64,000 nt of DNA. Origin: Silene latifolia. Taxonomy: Eukaryota; Streptophyta; Magnoliopsida; Caryophyllales; Caryophyllaceae. The notes under the pieces were generated by a model that did not search any database, was not told where the DNA came from, and saw only the letters and a list, made by a program, of their open reading frames with translations. Shown here one piece after another: positions 11,667 to 22,906 of the stretch. The stretch's first letter is position 1; each line of letters begins with the position of its first letter. The DNA lies in contig NC_133538.1 in the NCBI RefSeq assembly GCF_048544455.1, positions 2,678,658 to 2,742,657 on the forward strand. The letters run 5' to 3'. The position numbers were made by a program, and so were the translations under genes.

Positions 11667-13070
11667 ACCCCCATTTATTTAGGAGCCTTTAGCAAGACAT
11701 CCCCAAATAAATAGAACTGTTACCATCTCGGTTTCCCGAGGCAGTGAATAACAAAGGTAACAAACCAAAGTACTTTAGATAAATTAAATGTTTAACGATC
11801 TCATGACAACTTAACCAACTGAAAACTGAATAATCATTAATTACATCTTGCAGCAGAATTAAATAAAGTGAATATATAAATAATTACTGTCTGAAACAAT
11901 GTGATCTAGACTTCTAAGAAGTCTTGGCCGAATTCCTCATGCATCCCCATAAGCTCCCAAGTCCGCTAACTCAAGTACCTGTCAGTCAATGTGCTCCTCA
12001 ATAATTGGTTCATCACAGGTGTTTACAGAATACATTATCAATCAAACGGTTGAGTAGGAATATCGAAACAGCAACATTAGCCCAAATGATTAATTAAATA
12101 AACAAATAAACAATAGTAGTGGCTCATCAACCAACTGACCATGCACTAGAGGTGTTAAAATGCGGGCTTGGGCCGGACTAACGTTTAATTTTTAGCCGAC
12201 AGAAAAGCGGGTTAGGGGTTCAGGACGGGTTAGTGTGTTGGGCCTTTGTATTTTTCTTTAAATGCCTTATCCGTACCCGCTTTTTTAGCGGGCAGGATGG
12301 GCCGGGTTCAATGGACGGGACGACCTATGAACAACTCTACCATGAACCATCATCACCACCTTCAACCATACTGCATACAAGTCACTGACATCACTGGCAG
12401 TAGCACAACTCCCATAACACCGTGATATGCTCAACTATCTGGTAGTAGTTCTTTCGTACCATGCTCAACTGGCAGTAGTACCCTCCGTACTATGCATAGC
12501 TGGTAGTAGCACTCTCCGTGCTATGCACAACTCATCTCTAGTCTCATAACTCTTATCAGTAATGATTTATAGTGGCACTAAATATATAAATGAGTTCACA
12601 CAAGATCAATAATAATAACAATCCACTTCACGATATGCTTCACAATAACCATATCATGCACTATACCACCACACATGCGTTATTGTTTACACAACAAGAT
12701 CATAAAGAGTTGAGTAGGATATCCCTACCTTTCAAGCAAGTCTTCTCAAATTAAACAAATAAAAATTAAAAGCGCTCCTCCACAAATTCCTCACTTAGGC
12801 AATTAAATATTATGCATACAATTACAAATCTATTAAGACAATAACGATTAAGAAAAGAATCTACCGCAAAATCCTCAAAATAATGCCCAAAGCAGGCCGT
12901 CAAATTCCGGTCAACGCCGAACAACGGCACGTCCGGGTGGTCAAGGATGGTGGTGGTCAACATTGGTTGGTCAACGGTAAAACTTACATATGTAAACAAT
13001 TGACTAAAGCGAGGTTAGAATACTTACGGTATTAAATTTTAAGATAGAATAATAATGAACAAAGTTTCTT
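11667..13070 (-). repeat. Ty3/gypsy LTR, reverse orientation
   Basis: In minus sense it ends with CCTCGGGAAACCGAGATGG followed by about 85 bp and AATGGGGGTTTTACA. This is the same terminal block that ends the gypsy LTRs at 36142 and 39547 (CCTCGGGCAA, CCGAGATGGTAA, GGGGGTGTTACA). No primer site follows, because the forward fragment begins immediately. The far boundary is uncertain. A hAT-type MITE is inserted at 12147-12339. No coding sequence is seen. Confidence 0.6.
12147..12339. mobile_element. hAT-type MITE, 193 bp
   Basis: The ends form short inverted repeats (TAGAGGTGTT at the left, AACAACTCTA at the right). The flanks carry an 8-bp duplication with one mismatch, CCATGCAC (12139-12146) and CCATGAAC (12340-12347). 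The interior is GC-rich and palindromic (GCGGG/CCCGC). Length, 8-bp duplication and ends fit a non-autonomous hAT element inserted in the older gypsy LTR. Confidence 0.75.
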
Positions 13071-13071
13071 G

Positions 13072-13073
<2 letters not shown>

Positions 13074-13143
<70 letters not shown>
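13074..13143. repeat. (CT)n(AT)n microsatellite
   Basis: A run of CT dinucleotides passes directly into a run of AT dinucleotides. The same compound structure recurs at 13422-13492 and 28858-29070. Confidence 0.95.
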
Positions 13144-13147
<4 letters not shown>

Positions 13148-13419
13148 AATAGGATCATGTGAGGATACATTATCTTTTTGAGGATTGAGGATTTCGTTAC
13201 AACATCACAGGTTCTTCAATACAATATCACAGGTTATTCGAAAAAATATCACACAAAAAAAAACACTTGTGCAAAAAAATAAAATAAATTTTTTTTTTTC
13301 TAAAAAAATTTTTTTTTTTATCAAAAGTCTGATTTTTCGTGATATTGTATTGAAGAACCTATGATATTGTATTCAAATCCTCAATCCTCAAATATTTAGG
13401 AGTTCTCACCGGATCCCAA

Positions 13420-13421
<2 letters not shown>
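13144..13421. mobile_element. Fold-back MITE between two dinucleotide arrays
   Basis: The left half contains GAGGATTGAGGATTT and CAGGTTCTTCAATACAATA; the right half carries their reverse complements, giving a long hairpin around an A/T-rich centre. The outer ends (GGATCATGTGAGGA at the left, GGATCCGGTGAGAACTCC in minus sense at the right) resemble the ends of the larger TIR element at 30842. No coding capacity. Confidence 0.7.

Positions 13422-13492
<71 letters not shown>
13422..13492. repeat. (CT)n(AT)n(AG)n microsatellite
   Basis: Short CT run, AT run, then AG run immediately before the left arm of the large inverted-repeat element. The array is a near-mirror of 28858-28900. Confidence 0.95.
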
Positions 13493-13497
<5 letters not shown>

Positions 13498-14221
13498 ATT
13501 AACTAAAGCCATGTATATGTATTGAGTCCATAAGTTCTATTAAGGGCCATTGGATGGTGAAAATGGATGGCCAAGATCAACCCCAAAAAAGTGTGTTTAA
13601 TAGCTAATCTCACCATCTCTCTCCTCCTTCACTAATCCACTCTAATTAATCACTAATTTACTATATATTTGTTTTCCACTCAACCATTTCTCTCTCATCT
13701 TACACATTTCATTTCTCTTTTCTCTCAAACTCTCAACATAAAAACCCAAATAAATAAATAAAAACTCAAAAATCCAAATAAATAAAAAACCCAAAAATCC
13801 AAATAAATAAAGAAAAACCCAAAACACCCAAAAAAATAAAAAAATCAAAAATCCAAACAAATAAAAAAGTTCTCTTCCTCTACACCACCACCCCACCGGA
13901 CACCACCCACTGCCACGACCCACCGTCTCACAACCACCGCCGCCGTAGCGTTTTTTTTTGTTTTTTTTTTTTTTTCGTTTTGATGTTGTTTTTTATGTTT
14001 TGAGTTGTTTTTTTCATTCGTTATTTTTGTTGTGTTTTTTTTCATTTGTTATTTTTGTTGTCTTTTATTTTGTTTATTCTTGTCTTTTTATCTATTTTCT
14101 CAATTCTCGCTTTTTTTTACATTTTTTTTCTTAAGATTTTGGGTAAAATAAATCTCATATAATAAGTTAATTTTAATCTTTTGAAAAAATAACATTATTA
14201 TCTTGTTTTGTGGTGGTAGTT

Positions 14222-14296
14222 TGGTTGACTAAAGTTATACAAAAATGGACTAAAGTTATACAAAATTGGACTAAACGTATAACTCCACTCAGTAAA
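14222..14296 (-). repeat. Minisatellite block, inverted relative to 16790-17600
   Basis: Three units of GGACTAAAGTTATACAAAA stand immediately left of the CACTA element. They are the reverse complement of the unit that dominates the sequence to the right of it. Confidence 0.8.
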
Positions 14297-14920
14297 CACT
14301 ACAACAAATTGTCACTTGCGCCACGAATTATGCCACGGGAATTTTTAACTCGTGGCTAAATTCTGCTTAGCCACGGGAAAAACTTATTCATTATTTTGGA
14401 AACAAATTTATGCCACGGGATAACTTTTCCCGTGGCAAAAAGTCACTTGCGCCACGAATTAAGCTACGCCCGTGGCAAATAATCATTTTAGCTACGAGCT
14501 ATGTCACACCCGTGGCGAAATTTTATTTAGCCACGAAATGTTCCGTGGCAAAAAATTTCTTAGCCACGAACTAACAACACCCGTGGCGAGTATATTTTCG
14601 GACTTAAATTAAGATATTTTCATGTTAAGGCAAACCAAAAAATTGCTTGCGTTAAAAATATACAAAATCTGAATGAAATTTAATCAGATATAAATAATAT
14701 GAAAATACATTTAAATATAAAATTTTGGAAACACTTTTTTTAAATTTAATTAATATTTTTTATTATTTTATTTACTTTAATAAGCAGTTTTAAAATTTTA
14801 TAAACTTATGTGTAATCAAAGAAAAGTTTATCGTCTAATTTTTTTCATTTTTTGCAAATCACAATTATGCTTTATATGTTTTTCAAAACATTGATAATTT
14901 AAGAATTTTGTTTTAATATA

Positions 14921-15191
14921 CTCTATCTGATCCGTTCCAAAGGTAACATAGGGGAAAATGGAGTATTTAAGAAAAAAGATGGAAAAAGTAACGGTAAAGA
15001 GAGAAAAAAATAGGTGGGCCACATAATTGTGGGTTTATTTGTTGGATGGTATGTGGATATGTAATGACATTTTGTATAAATATGAAATGGATATAAGGAC
15101 AACTTGGTAATGTTGTAGGCCAAATAAGGTATGTTACCTTTGGTGTGGATCATTCGTTTTAAGTGTTACATTTGGTGTGGATCGGAGGGAG
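14921..15191. mobile_element. Stowaway-like MITE
   Basis: The right end in minus sense is CTCCCTCCGATCC and the left end CTCTATCTGATCCGTTCC. TA flanks both sides, and GGTGTGGATC-type sequence recurs inside. The CTCCCTCCG terminus and TA duplication are the Stowaway (Tc1/mariner) signature. It is 271 bp, non-coding, and lies inside the CACTA element. Confidence 0.75.
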
Positions 15192-16305
15192 TATAATTTT
15201 GTTTATTAAAGTCATGAATTTCTAGTAATTTCTTTTACTTTTTTTAATTAAATCTTTATAATTTTGAATGAAAATCTTAAATGATCGTATTACATTTAAA
15301 GACATCCCATATCAACTAAATAAATAAGTTATTTATCATCTATCTAAGAGAAATCTAAAATTAATATATTGTCAAACCGTTTCATTTAAAATTAGATTTA
15401 CAACTTTATTTGTAAGATATTTATAGAAAAATTTAAATTTGATATAAAATTCAACTTGTAAAGGAAAAAAAATTGGGAAAATTATTTTAGGAGTAAAAAA
15501 GAAACAACAATTAGATTACAAAATTGATTAAATAAAATAAATGCGCTAAGAAATGAAAGTAAAAAAAATGATCTCCCACAAATCAATTAAGAAAAGAACA
15601 TATTGGAAAAATTATCAATATAAAAATTCAATATGAAAATTTTTTTCATTGAAAATGAGCGCATCACAGGGAAAATATAGAAATAATGATAATTTAAAGT
15701 CACATATGCCAATAAATCAATAATGTGAAAATTTTGAGAAAAGAAACAATAAATCATAACAAAGGGAAATCGATTCGAAAAATAAGCGATTACATTTGCA
15801 CGACAGTCTTTTTCGTGTTTTCTGGGTAAAAAGTGACTACTTTTGGTTAATAGTGACCATTTTGAGGAAAAAAACTTTAATTATAAAAAGTGGTCGTTAT
15901 TTTACAAAAAAATGGTCACATTTTTCATATCGCGGGTACGATGGTCATACTATAAAATTTGCATAGAAAAATAAACAAAAAAGCGAGTACAAGAGAAATA
16001 AAATAAGAATGTCGATAAACTAAAGAAATAAAAAAATGTTAGGAAAACAAGATTTAGTTTACTTTTTGGAGAAAATGGTTTTGCTGAATTCAGCAAAAAA
16101 TTTGCTCCAAAATCATTAGTCGGGAGGTTAACATCGAAATTTTTTTATTTTGGCCAAAATAATGTTTTTCTCACAATAATTTGTAAATCATGTTATATTT
16201 TTATAATTAAAAAGTACTAAAGGTAAGTTTTGAAAGAAAAAAATAAACTTAAAAGGAATCAAAGTGATAATTACATCAACAAAGTTAACATTCAATTTCG
16301 GTAGC

Positions 16306-16375
16306 ACATCAAAAGAACTCTACAGTTAAGCGTGCTCAGGTGAGAGTAGTGTTGGGATGGGTGACCTCCTGGGAA
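16306..16375 (+). pseudogene. 5S rRNA gene fragment (3' part) inside the CACTA element
   Basis: The segment matches the 3' two-thirds of plant 5S rRNA. It starts at an ATCAAAAGAACTC block, includes the A box CAGTTAAGCGTGCT and the C box GGATGGGTGACC, and stops at CTCCTGGGAAG. The 5' part and the true 3' end are absent, and several bases differ from the plant consensus. It keeps the internal RNA polymerase III control region, so it may be transcribable, but it is not a functional 5S gene. It could be a captured gene piece or the head of a 5S-derived SINE. Confidence 0.88.
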
Positions 16376-16792
16376 GACTTTCTGATGCGCACGGATGCAT
16401 GACTGGTGAAATCAAATAACGTTCAAATGAATCGACTTAACTAGCGAAACAAGTATCTAGATTGTCGTGGTTCCATATATGATAAAATATTGATTGTGAA
16501 AAAAAAAATTATTTTACGTTTTGTTTATTTAATTTTCATATATATTGTTTGCCACGGGAATTATTTTTTCTCCACGGGAATTTTTTTTGGCCACGGGAGT
16601 TATTAGCCACGATAGAATCCGTGGCCAAAAATTCAAAAATAGCCACGTTCTTGCTTTTCCCGTGGCTATCTCTTTGCCACGGCCACTTGCGTCACGGAAG
16701 GTATTCCCGTGGCGAAATGACTTAGCCACGGAAATTTAGCACTTGCGCCACGAAATTAGCCGTGGCCCAAGTGCTCATTTGTAGTAGTGAAA

Positions 16793-17345
16793 TGTATAAC
16801 TTATACTCAGTAAATGTATAACTCTAGTAACGATATGAGTAACTTCTACTCAATGAATGTATAACTCCAGTAGAAATGTGTGTAATTTTTGTATAACTTT
16901 AGTCAATTTTTTGTATAACTTTAGTCTAATTTTTGTATAACTTTAGTCCATATTTGTATAACTTTAGTCCATTTTTGTATAACTTTAGTCCATTTTGTAT
17001 AACTTTAGTCAATTTGAATTGATATAATTTTATGTATAACTTTACTCCAAATTTGAATTGATATAAGTACTGTTTGTATAAATTTAGTCCATATTTGTAT
17101 AACTTTAGTCAATTTTTGTATAACTTTGGTCTTTATTTGTATAACTTTAGTCCATATTTGTATAACTTTAGTCCATTTTTGTATAACTTTAGTCCTTTTT
17201 TGTATAACTTTAGTCTTTTTTGTATAACTTTTAGTCATTTTCGATAAATTAGTTGGAATTTATATAATTTTATGTAACTTTAGTCCAATTTTTTGTATAA
17301 CTTTAGTCCAAAATCGTATAACTTTAGTCCAAAATAAATAAAATT
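16793..17345 (+). repeat. TTTGTATAACTTTAGTCCA minisatellite
   Basis: About twenty or more copies of a 17-22 bp unit, TTTGTATAACTTTAGTCCAT with small length changes. Degenerate units (TGTATAACTC, ACTTCTACTC) lie at the left edge and a few more at 17515-17600. Apparent short open frames on the minus strand (KVIQ repeats) are products of this repeat. Subterminal tandem repeats of this type are common in MULE-like and CACTA elements. Confidence 0.9.
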
Positions 17346-18622
17346 ATGTAACTTTAGGAATATAAATTCAGATTTGAACCAACACATAAGAAGATGATAG
17401 TAAAGTTACACATATCAAAATGTAATATAAGACATATTTGAAATAAAAAAATATAAAATAAGTAAATAACAACATAATAAGTAAATAACAACACACAACA
17501 AAATAGTATAAATTGTATAACTTTAATGTTTGAAGGGTATAACTTTAGTCGTAAATAGTATAACTTTAATGTTTTAAGTGTATAACTTTAGTCGTAAATT
17601 GGAAAACTTTTATAAAAACCAAATAAAAAACGAAAAAAGAATCGAAAATAACGTAATCCATAATAACAAAAACAAGAGGAGATTGTTATTTCACATATAA
17701 CCATTGAATATCTAAGAAAAAAAAGCCGAATATCTAAGAAAAAAAAACCAAATAACAAAAAAAAAAAACCAAATAACAATAACAAGAGGAGATTGATATT
17801 TCACATATAACCATTGAAGTTGTACATAATGTCATTGAAGTTAGGCATAATGAACATTAAAGTTAACAAATAGACCTTAGAAAAAAATGTAATTTCACAA
17901 ATCTGAAAAAAAAAACAAAACCAAATAGATATAAAAATTAAAATCAAGAAATCTGAAAAATTAAAATCAACAAATCTAAAAAACCAAAATTTAAAAAGAT
18001 TTGAAAATAACAAAAATCAAAATTTAAGACTAGAAACTAAAAACATAAAGGATAAAAAAAAAACAAAAAACAAAAAGAGTACATCATCATACAAGAGTGC
18101 ATCTTTTTTAGACAACTGTATACAAGAGTACATCATCATAACTCAATTTTCGACTTTCTTTAAATTAAAAAAAAATCGAAAACGATAAAACCTTAAAAAC
18201 AGCAAAAACATAGAAAAGGCAAAGGTCCTCAGTGCAAGAGTACATCATCATCAAATAAAAAAAGACAAAACAAAAAAAAAACCCATCGAAAACCAGATCG
18301 GAATCGAAAACCAGCAAAAACAATCGAAAATAACAATCGAAAAGGAGGTGGGAGCAGGCAGTTGTCGTGCTTGGTGGTTGTGGGTGGTGACGCGTCCAGA
18401 TCTGGACGTGGAGGAGATGTGGGGAGTGAGGAGGTCGTGGAGACACCGGAAGTGGAGTGGTGGCGAGTGTGGGTGGTTGGTTGTGCGAGGCAGGTGGGTG
18501 GTTGGTTGTGCGGTTGTCGGGTGGTTCGTGGCAAGTGGGGGCGGCAGCAGGAGTAGGGAGGTTGTGGGGTCAGATGGAGATCGTCAGTGGTGGTGTTATC
18601 ATGATGTGGTTGGGTTGGTGAG
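17346..18622. other. Interior of the inverted-repeat element, no gene recognised
   Basis: A-rich low-complexity sequence with a near-duplicated block GATTGTTATTTCACATATAA/GATTGATATTTCACATATAA (17681 and 17790). It turns abruptly into a GT/GGTGG-rich tract at 18345-18620. Open frames across it on both strands are low-complexity and overlap each other; I support none as a gene. Confidence 0.5.
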
Positions 18623-20101
18623 TGATGTGTGGGGTGTTGTCGTCGGGTCACATCCAATCAAACACATTTATAGTACTCAACAAACAACTAGTTAGCGGTA
18701 AGTCGAGGTCGATCCATGGGACGGTGTGCTTTGAGTTCTAAGTCTATCTATCTCAATTTATGCTAGTGTCACAATTTGTTTGGGTTTGTAGTTGTGTTCT
18801 TGACTAATGCAAGCAATAAAGTATAACAAGCAATGAAATGCGAAATGTAAACAAATGATTAAAAGTGCTAGGATATCATGGGGTCATAGGGGATTCATGG
18901 TGTTGATCATACAAACATGTTCACAAAGTTGCAAGCAATTAATGTTGTGGAGGAACCGAGTTAGTTTATGTCTTACGGTTCATAGGAAGAGTTGGGTCCC
19001 GGAGCCGAATCGATTAGATTGTACAACACCTATAAGTCGACTTACTTTCCTCCTATTCAACTTCTATGCATGGTCTAACAAGACTCGAGTTGGTTTATAT
19101 CTTACAAGTTAAGTTGAGTAGATAAGAGATGGTTGTAAATGCAAGGATTCATAGACTTAGCATTTCATCAAACATAACATGTGCATAAAGTTGACATCAC
19201 AACAAGCAAGCAATTTAATTATGAAAACACATTAGATTAAGCATTAATCAATCCCCATGTTGGTTTCCCTAATTACCCCCTAATCCTAGCTAAGAGACTA
19301 CTCACTCATTATCAAGCTTAACATGCTAACAAGGTTGTCAATCATATTAACAAGGTAAAACATGATGAACAAGTAAGAAAGATTAACAATAATTAAAACA
19401 AGGATTAAGAGAATTATACCTATGGAGATTCCAAAATAATAAAGCAAAGAATAAAGGAAGAGAACTTGATTTATTGATGAAGGGTTGTCAATCCTCCAAT
19501 AATAACCCAATAATCTTCAATTACCCAAAAGTAACAAACTTGAACAATAATTAAGGAGAGATTAATGTGAGATTTGTGGAAAGATTAAAGTGTAATCTAT
19601 TCTAATCTATTCCAAATCTAATCTAAGAGGAATTTCCAATGTGGAGGCTCTTTACTCTAAAAACTTCATGCTTTGATTATCTACAAGTGGGGTTATATAT
19701 AGTAGAGCTTCATTAGGTTAACTAAGGCTAAATTAGTAATTACATTTTTGAGTTCTAAGCTGGGAATTGCTAGTCTTTTCGGAGAGATGAGCATCTCAGC
19801 TGAAGACGCCACGGTCCGTTCGTCCAGGAGGGGAATCCGTTCGGATTCTTGCAGGGGTGGACGAGCGTCTTTAGGCAAATCCGCTTCATACTAGTTCATC
19901 AAATATCATCAATAAGCTTCCAAATATGCACGAAAGACGGGAAATTCCCCCTAATTATGTTCTTTCCTACAAAACATATGAAATGCACTAGGAAAGCAAA
20001 ATAGAAAGCATTTGACGGATAAAATGGCTATGGAATGTTATAATAGTATGCAAAATAGACTCAATTAGGGGACTAAATGTGCGTATATAATGTTCACATC
20101 A
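18623..20101 (-). repeat. 3' LTR of the Athila-like element
   Basis: 1479 bp. It lacks a ~76-bp segment that the partner has at about 28191-28268, joined at a short CT microhomology inside an AATCCGCT motif. Contains the GGACGAGCGTC/AATCCG motif pair near 19800-19880. Confidence 0.92.
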
Positions 20102-22184
20102 AATATCCCCAAACCGAACCTTTACTCGTCCCGAGTAAACAGGTGACAAAAACTAGACCTTTATTTAAACTATCCTAATAACATAGCCGATATGAGACAA
20201 TTAGCGGGTCTCACTCCACCCCTTCAACTCACAACAAGACAACCATGAGGTAGGATGCCTTCTTGCAAGGCAAGGTGGGTCTTGCCAAAATGGCGACACA
20301 TCCAATCATTAAAGCACACAAAATCAAGTAATGGATGTATCTACAAAAAGAATAGCCACTTTCCTCATCTAAGTGGCGGAAATTATCTAAAGGGGAAGCA
20401 ATTCAAGGGTACACACTCCTTCATAGATATGGTTTCTTCAAACTACTAAGCCTAGGAGGATACCAATAAATCACCTCCAAGTTGTGTCAAGCTAGGGTAC
20501 CTTTGTCCTCAATCGTTAAATGCTTTTGTCAAGAGTAGACTCCCTATGGCGTTAGAAACACTGGAGGATCGCGGAATTCCCCTTCTTGCCTATACAAGAA
20601 GAAGGGTCGTCCCCTCTCTACCATGCACAAAAGTGCATACGATAGAAAAGGGATTAATAGTTTTTGAGTTTCATTTGGGAGTTTTGTTTTGTTGTTGTTT
20701 CCCCCCCCCCCCCCAATTTCGTGTGGCATTTGACATTTTGAGAACACTTTCTTTGCCATTTCTTTTGATTTTTGGCATTTCAATACTTGACAACTTTTCA
20801 ACTTTTTGCATTTTCTTTTGAACATTTTCAAAGTCACCCCAATTTGTAATGAGGGTGCCTTATATTTGAAGCATAGGAGTTTTTATTTTTGTTACTCCTC
20901 TTTTCTTTTGATGCAATTTGCAAACTTTTTTAATTTCTCTTCATTTCATTTCTTAAACTCAATTTTTTGAACATTTTTTGTGCCCATTCCCTTTGATGAC
21001 AAAATATATGGTAGAACATGGATGAATGATGGTTGCATGGTTTCAAGGGTTTCCTTCGAATAAACGGTAGCCAAGGAGTTATCACACCACAAGATACTCT
21101 AGACTAGGCCTTAATCCATGGGTCAAAGAATACTAGCATGACACATCCTAGGGTGTTTTACAAGTATTCTAAAAAGCAAAGTCTTAAGAAGAAAAAGCAT
21201 CTACTAGGGCCTATATACACTTGCCAAGCTTCCCAAGTAGACGATTTCACAAAATTTTTCTAACATGCAAACTATATGCCATGATGCAACTAACATATAT
21301 ACATCCTAATGCATATGATTCTATCAACTAATATGCCAAATAAGCTAAATGCAACTCCTAACAACACATAGATACACAAACCGCAACAACAAAATACACC
21401 ACATCCTCCTCATATGAGTAATGAAAAAGAAATGGAAGGGAAATAGAGATTAGAGCGATCATACCAAGCGGTCTTCATTTTCCCATGCTAATGCCTCAAA
21501 TGTAGTGTTGTATCTATGTAAGAAGAGAAAAAAAACACAAGTATATACAATTCTACACTACTAAATTAAAGAACATATTTTTGGTTTTTGAAGTTTTCAA
21601 ATTTTTATGGGTTTTGTTTTTATGAAATTAAAAGACATATTTTTGTGATTTTTTTCAAAAATTTTCAATTTTTATCATTTTTGGAATATAAATTCCCATC
21701 CCCCACTTTATTTTAGACATTGTCCTCAATGTACATGTAGGAGTAGGAATAAAAAGGAAATACATGTTTTTGGATTTTTGAATGAATGGAATGATATGAA
21801 TGAATGCATATGCTAACTAAATGCAATTCTATATGACATATATACAAATGAATGCAATCTAAACTATATTATATGATGCATGTTTTAAACTATGGTCACT
21901 TACGATCAAACCTCCCCAAACCGATTTAAACACTATTTCTATTGTAGAAATGAATAGGTTTGGTCATTAGTGACTATGCATGAATTCTAGTCTATATGCA
22001 ACTATCTACATAAATCATGTGAGATATATTAAAATGCAACCTATACTATATGAACTAACTAATGTAAATGCGATATGAGGTATAATACAAATGCAAGTGA
22101 GAGCTAAACTAAATGCAATGTATATACAAAAGAGAGAGGAAGAGAAAAGTATCATACAAATGGAGGTGATGAGGTAGGCCTCTT
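20102..22184 (-). other. 3' non-coding region and polypurine tract of the Athila-like element
   Basis: The minus-sense polypurine tract GGTTTGGGGATATT lies at 20102-20118 next to the LTR. The rest is 2 kb without a convincing frame. It includes a run of 14 C at 20701-20714 and T-rich sequence around it. A second GGTTTGGGGAGG tract in minus sense lies at 21908-21921 and may be an internal (central) polypurine tract. Confidence 0.6.
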
Positions 22185-22906
22185 TCACTCGTCATCATCC
22201 TCATTTTGGGGGTACCCATACCGGTGAGAACTTCCTCCTTGGTCATACCCTCCTCCTTGGCCCGAGTATCCTCCACCTTGGCCACCAAGATTCAAAGCTT
22301 GGTCCCCTTGATTATGGAACAAAAGGTGTGGTTGGGCCCAAGAGGGTCGAGGGCCATTAGGGTCAATATACCCTTGTTGCGCCATTTGATAGTACTGGGG
22401 ATAAAGGGCCAAGTAGTTGTGGACCCTCCCTTCATGTACCCCGAGGTCAACTCTATTCATAAGGCTCATCAAGTCATTAATACCCGGGGTATTGGGGATT
22501 TCCTGTTGGAACTGGTATAAGGAGTAGTGTATGGTGGGATAGGCACATACGAAGGTGGGGGAGTAGGCCTTACCGGTATCCCACGAGGTATTTGTTGTTG
22601 GCGGGGTGCCTCTTCCCTTTGAGGGGGATTGCCGATGATTTGGATATCAAGGAGGTAGCTTGGCCTAGGCGAATACGGGCTCAATCTTGGGTCGGTGCCC
22701 GGTATATTCCAACTCGAAAGAATGATGGAGGTGCACCCTTTTGTGAACCATTCTACACTCCCTTCTTGAGTGTAGGCACACCACCGATGGTGGATGAAGA
22801 CGGCGTCCTCATCAATCAAAGTACTCCCCTCAAGAGGAGCATAATTCCCACGGGAGTTGAACCCGGGGCAAAGGAAGTTAGCCAAAATAGTAACTAGACC
22901 TCCCAT

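Larger units (their letters stand above)
14297..16789. mobile_element. Non-autonomous CACTA (EnSpm) transposon
   Basis: The left end is CACTACAACAAATTG and the right end, in minus sense, CACTACTACAAATGAGCAC. Both continue into a GCACTTG/TCACTTG GGCCACG block, and a 3-bp duplication AAA flanks the element (14294-14296 and 16790-16792). Both subterminal regions (14315-14600 and 16550-16770) are filled with copies of GCCACGGG or its complement CCCGTGGC, the dense subterminal motif bound by CACTA transposases. At 2.5 kb it has no transposase frame, so it depends on a partner. It carries a Stowaway MITE and a 5S rRNA fragment. Confidence 0.93.

Noticed and set aside
15863..15920. Inverted pair GTGACCATTTT / AAAATGGTCAC as a separate MITE
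   Set aside because: Too short, no outer ends or target duplication; treated as internal CACTA sequence.
16306..16375. Functional 5S rRNA gene
   Set aside because: Only the 3' two-thirds is present, with several base changes and no T-run terminator directly after it.
18165..18695. Overlapping Pro/Thr/His-rich and Gly/Trp/Val-rich frames on both strands
   Set aside because: Low-complexity GGTGG/CCACC sequence gives open frames on both strands; the plus frame runs into the LTR.
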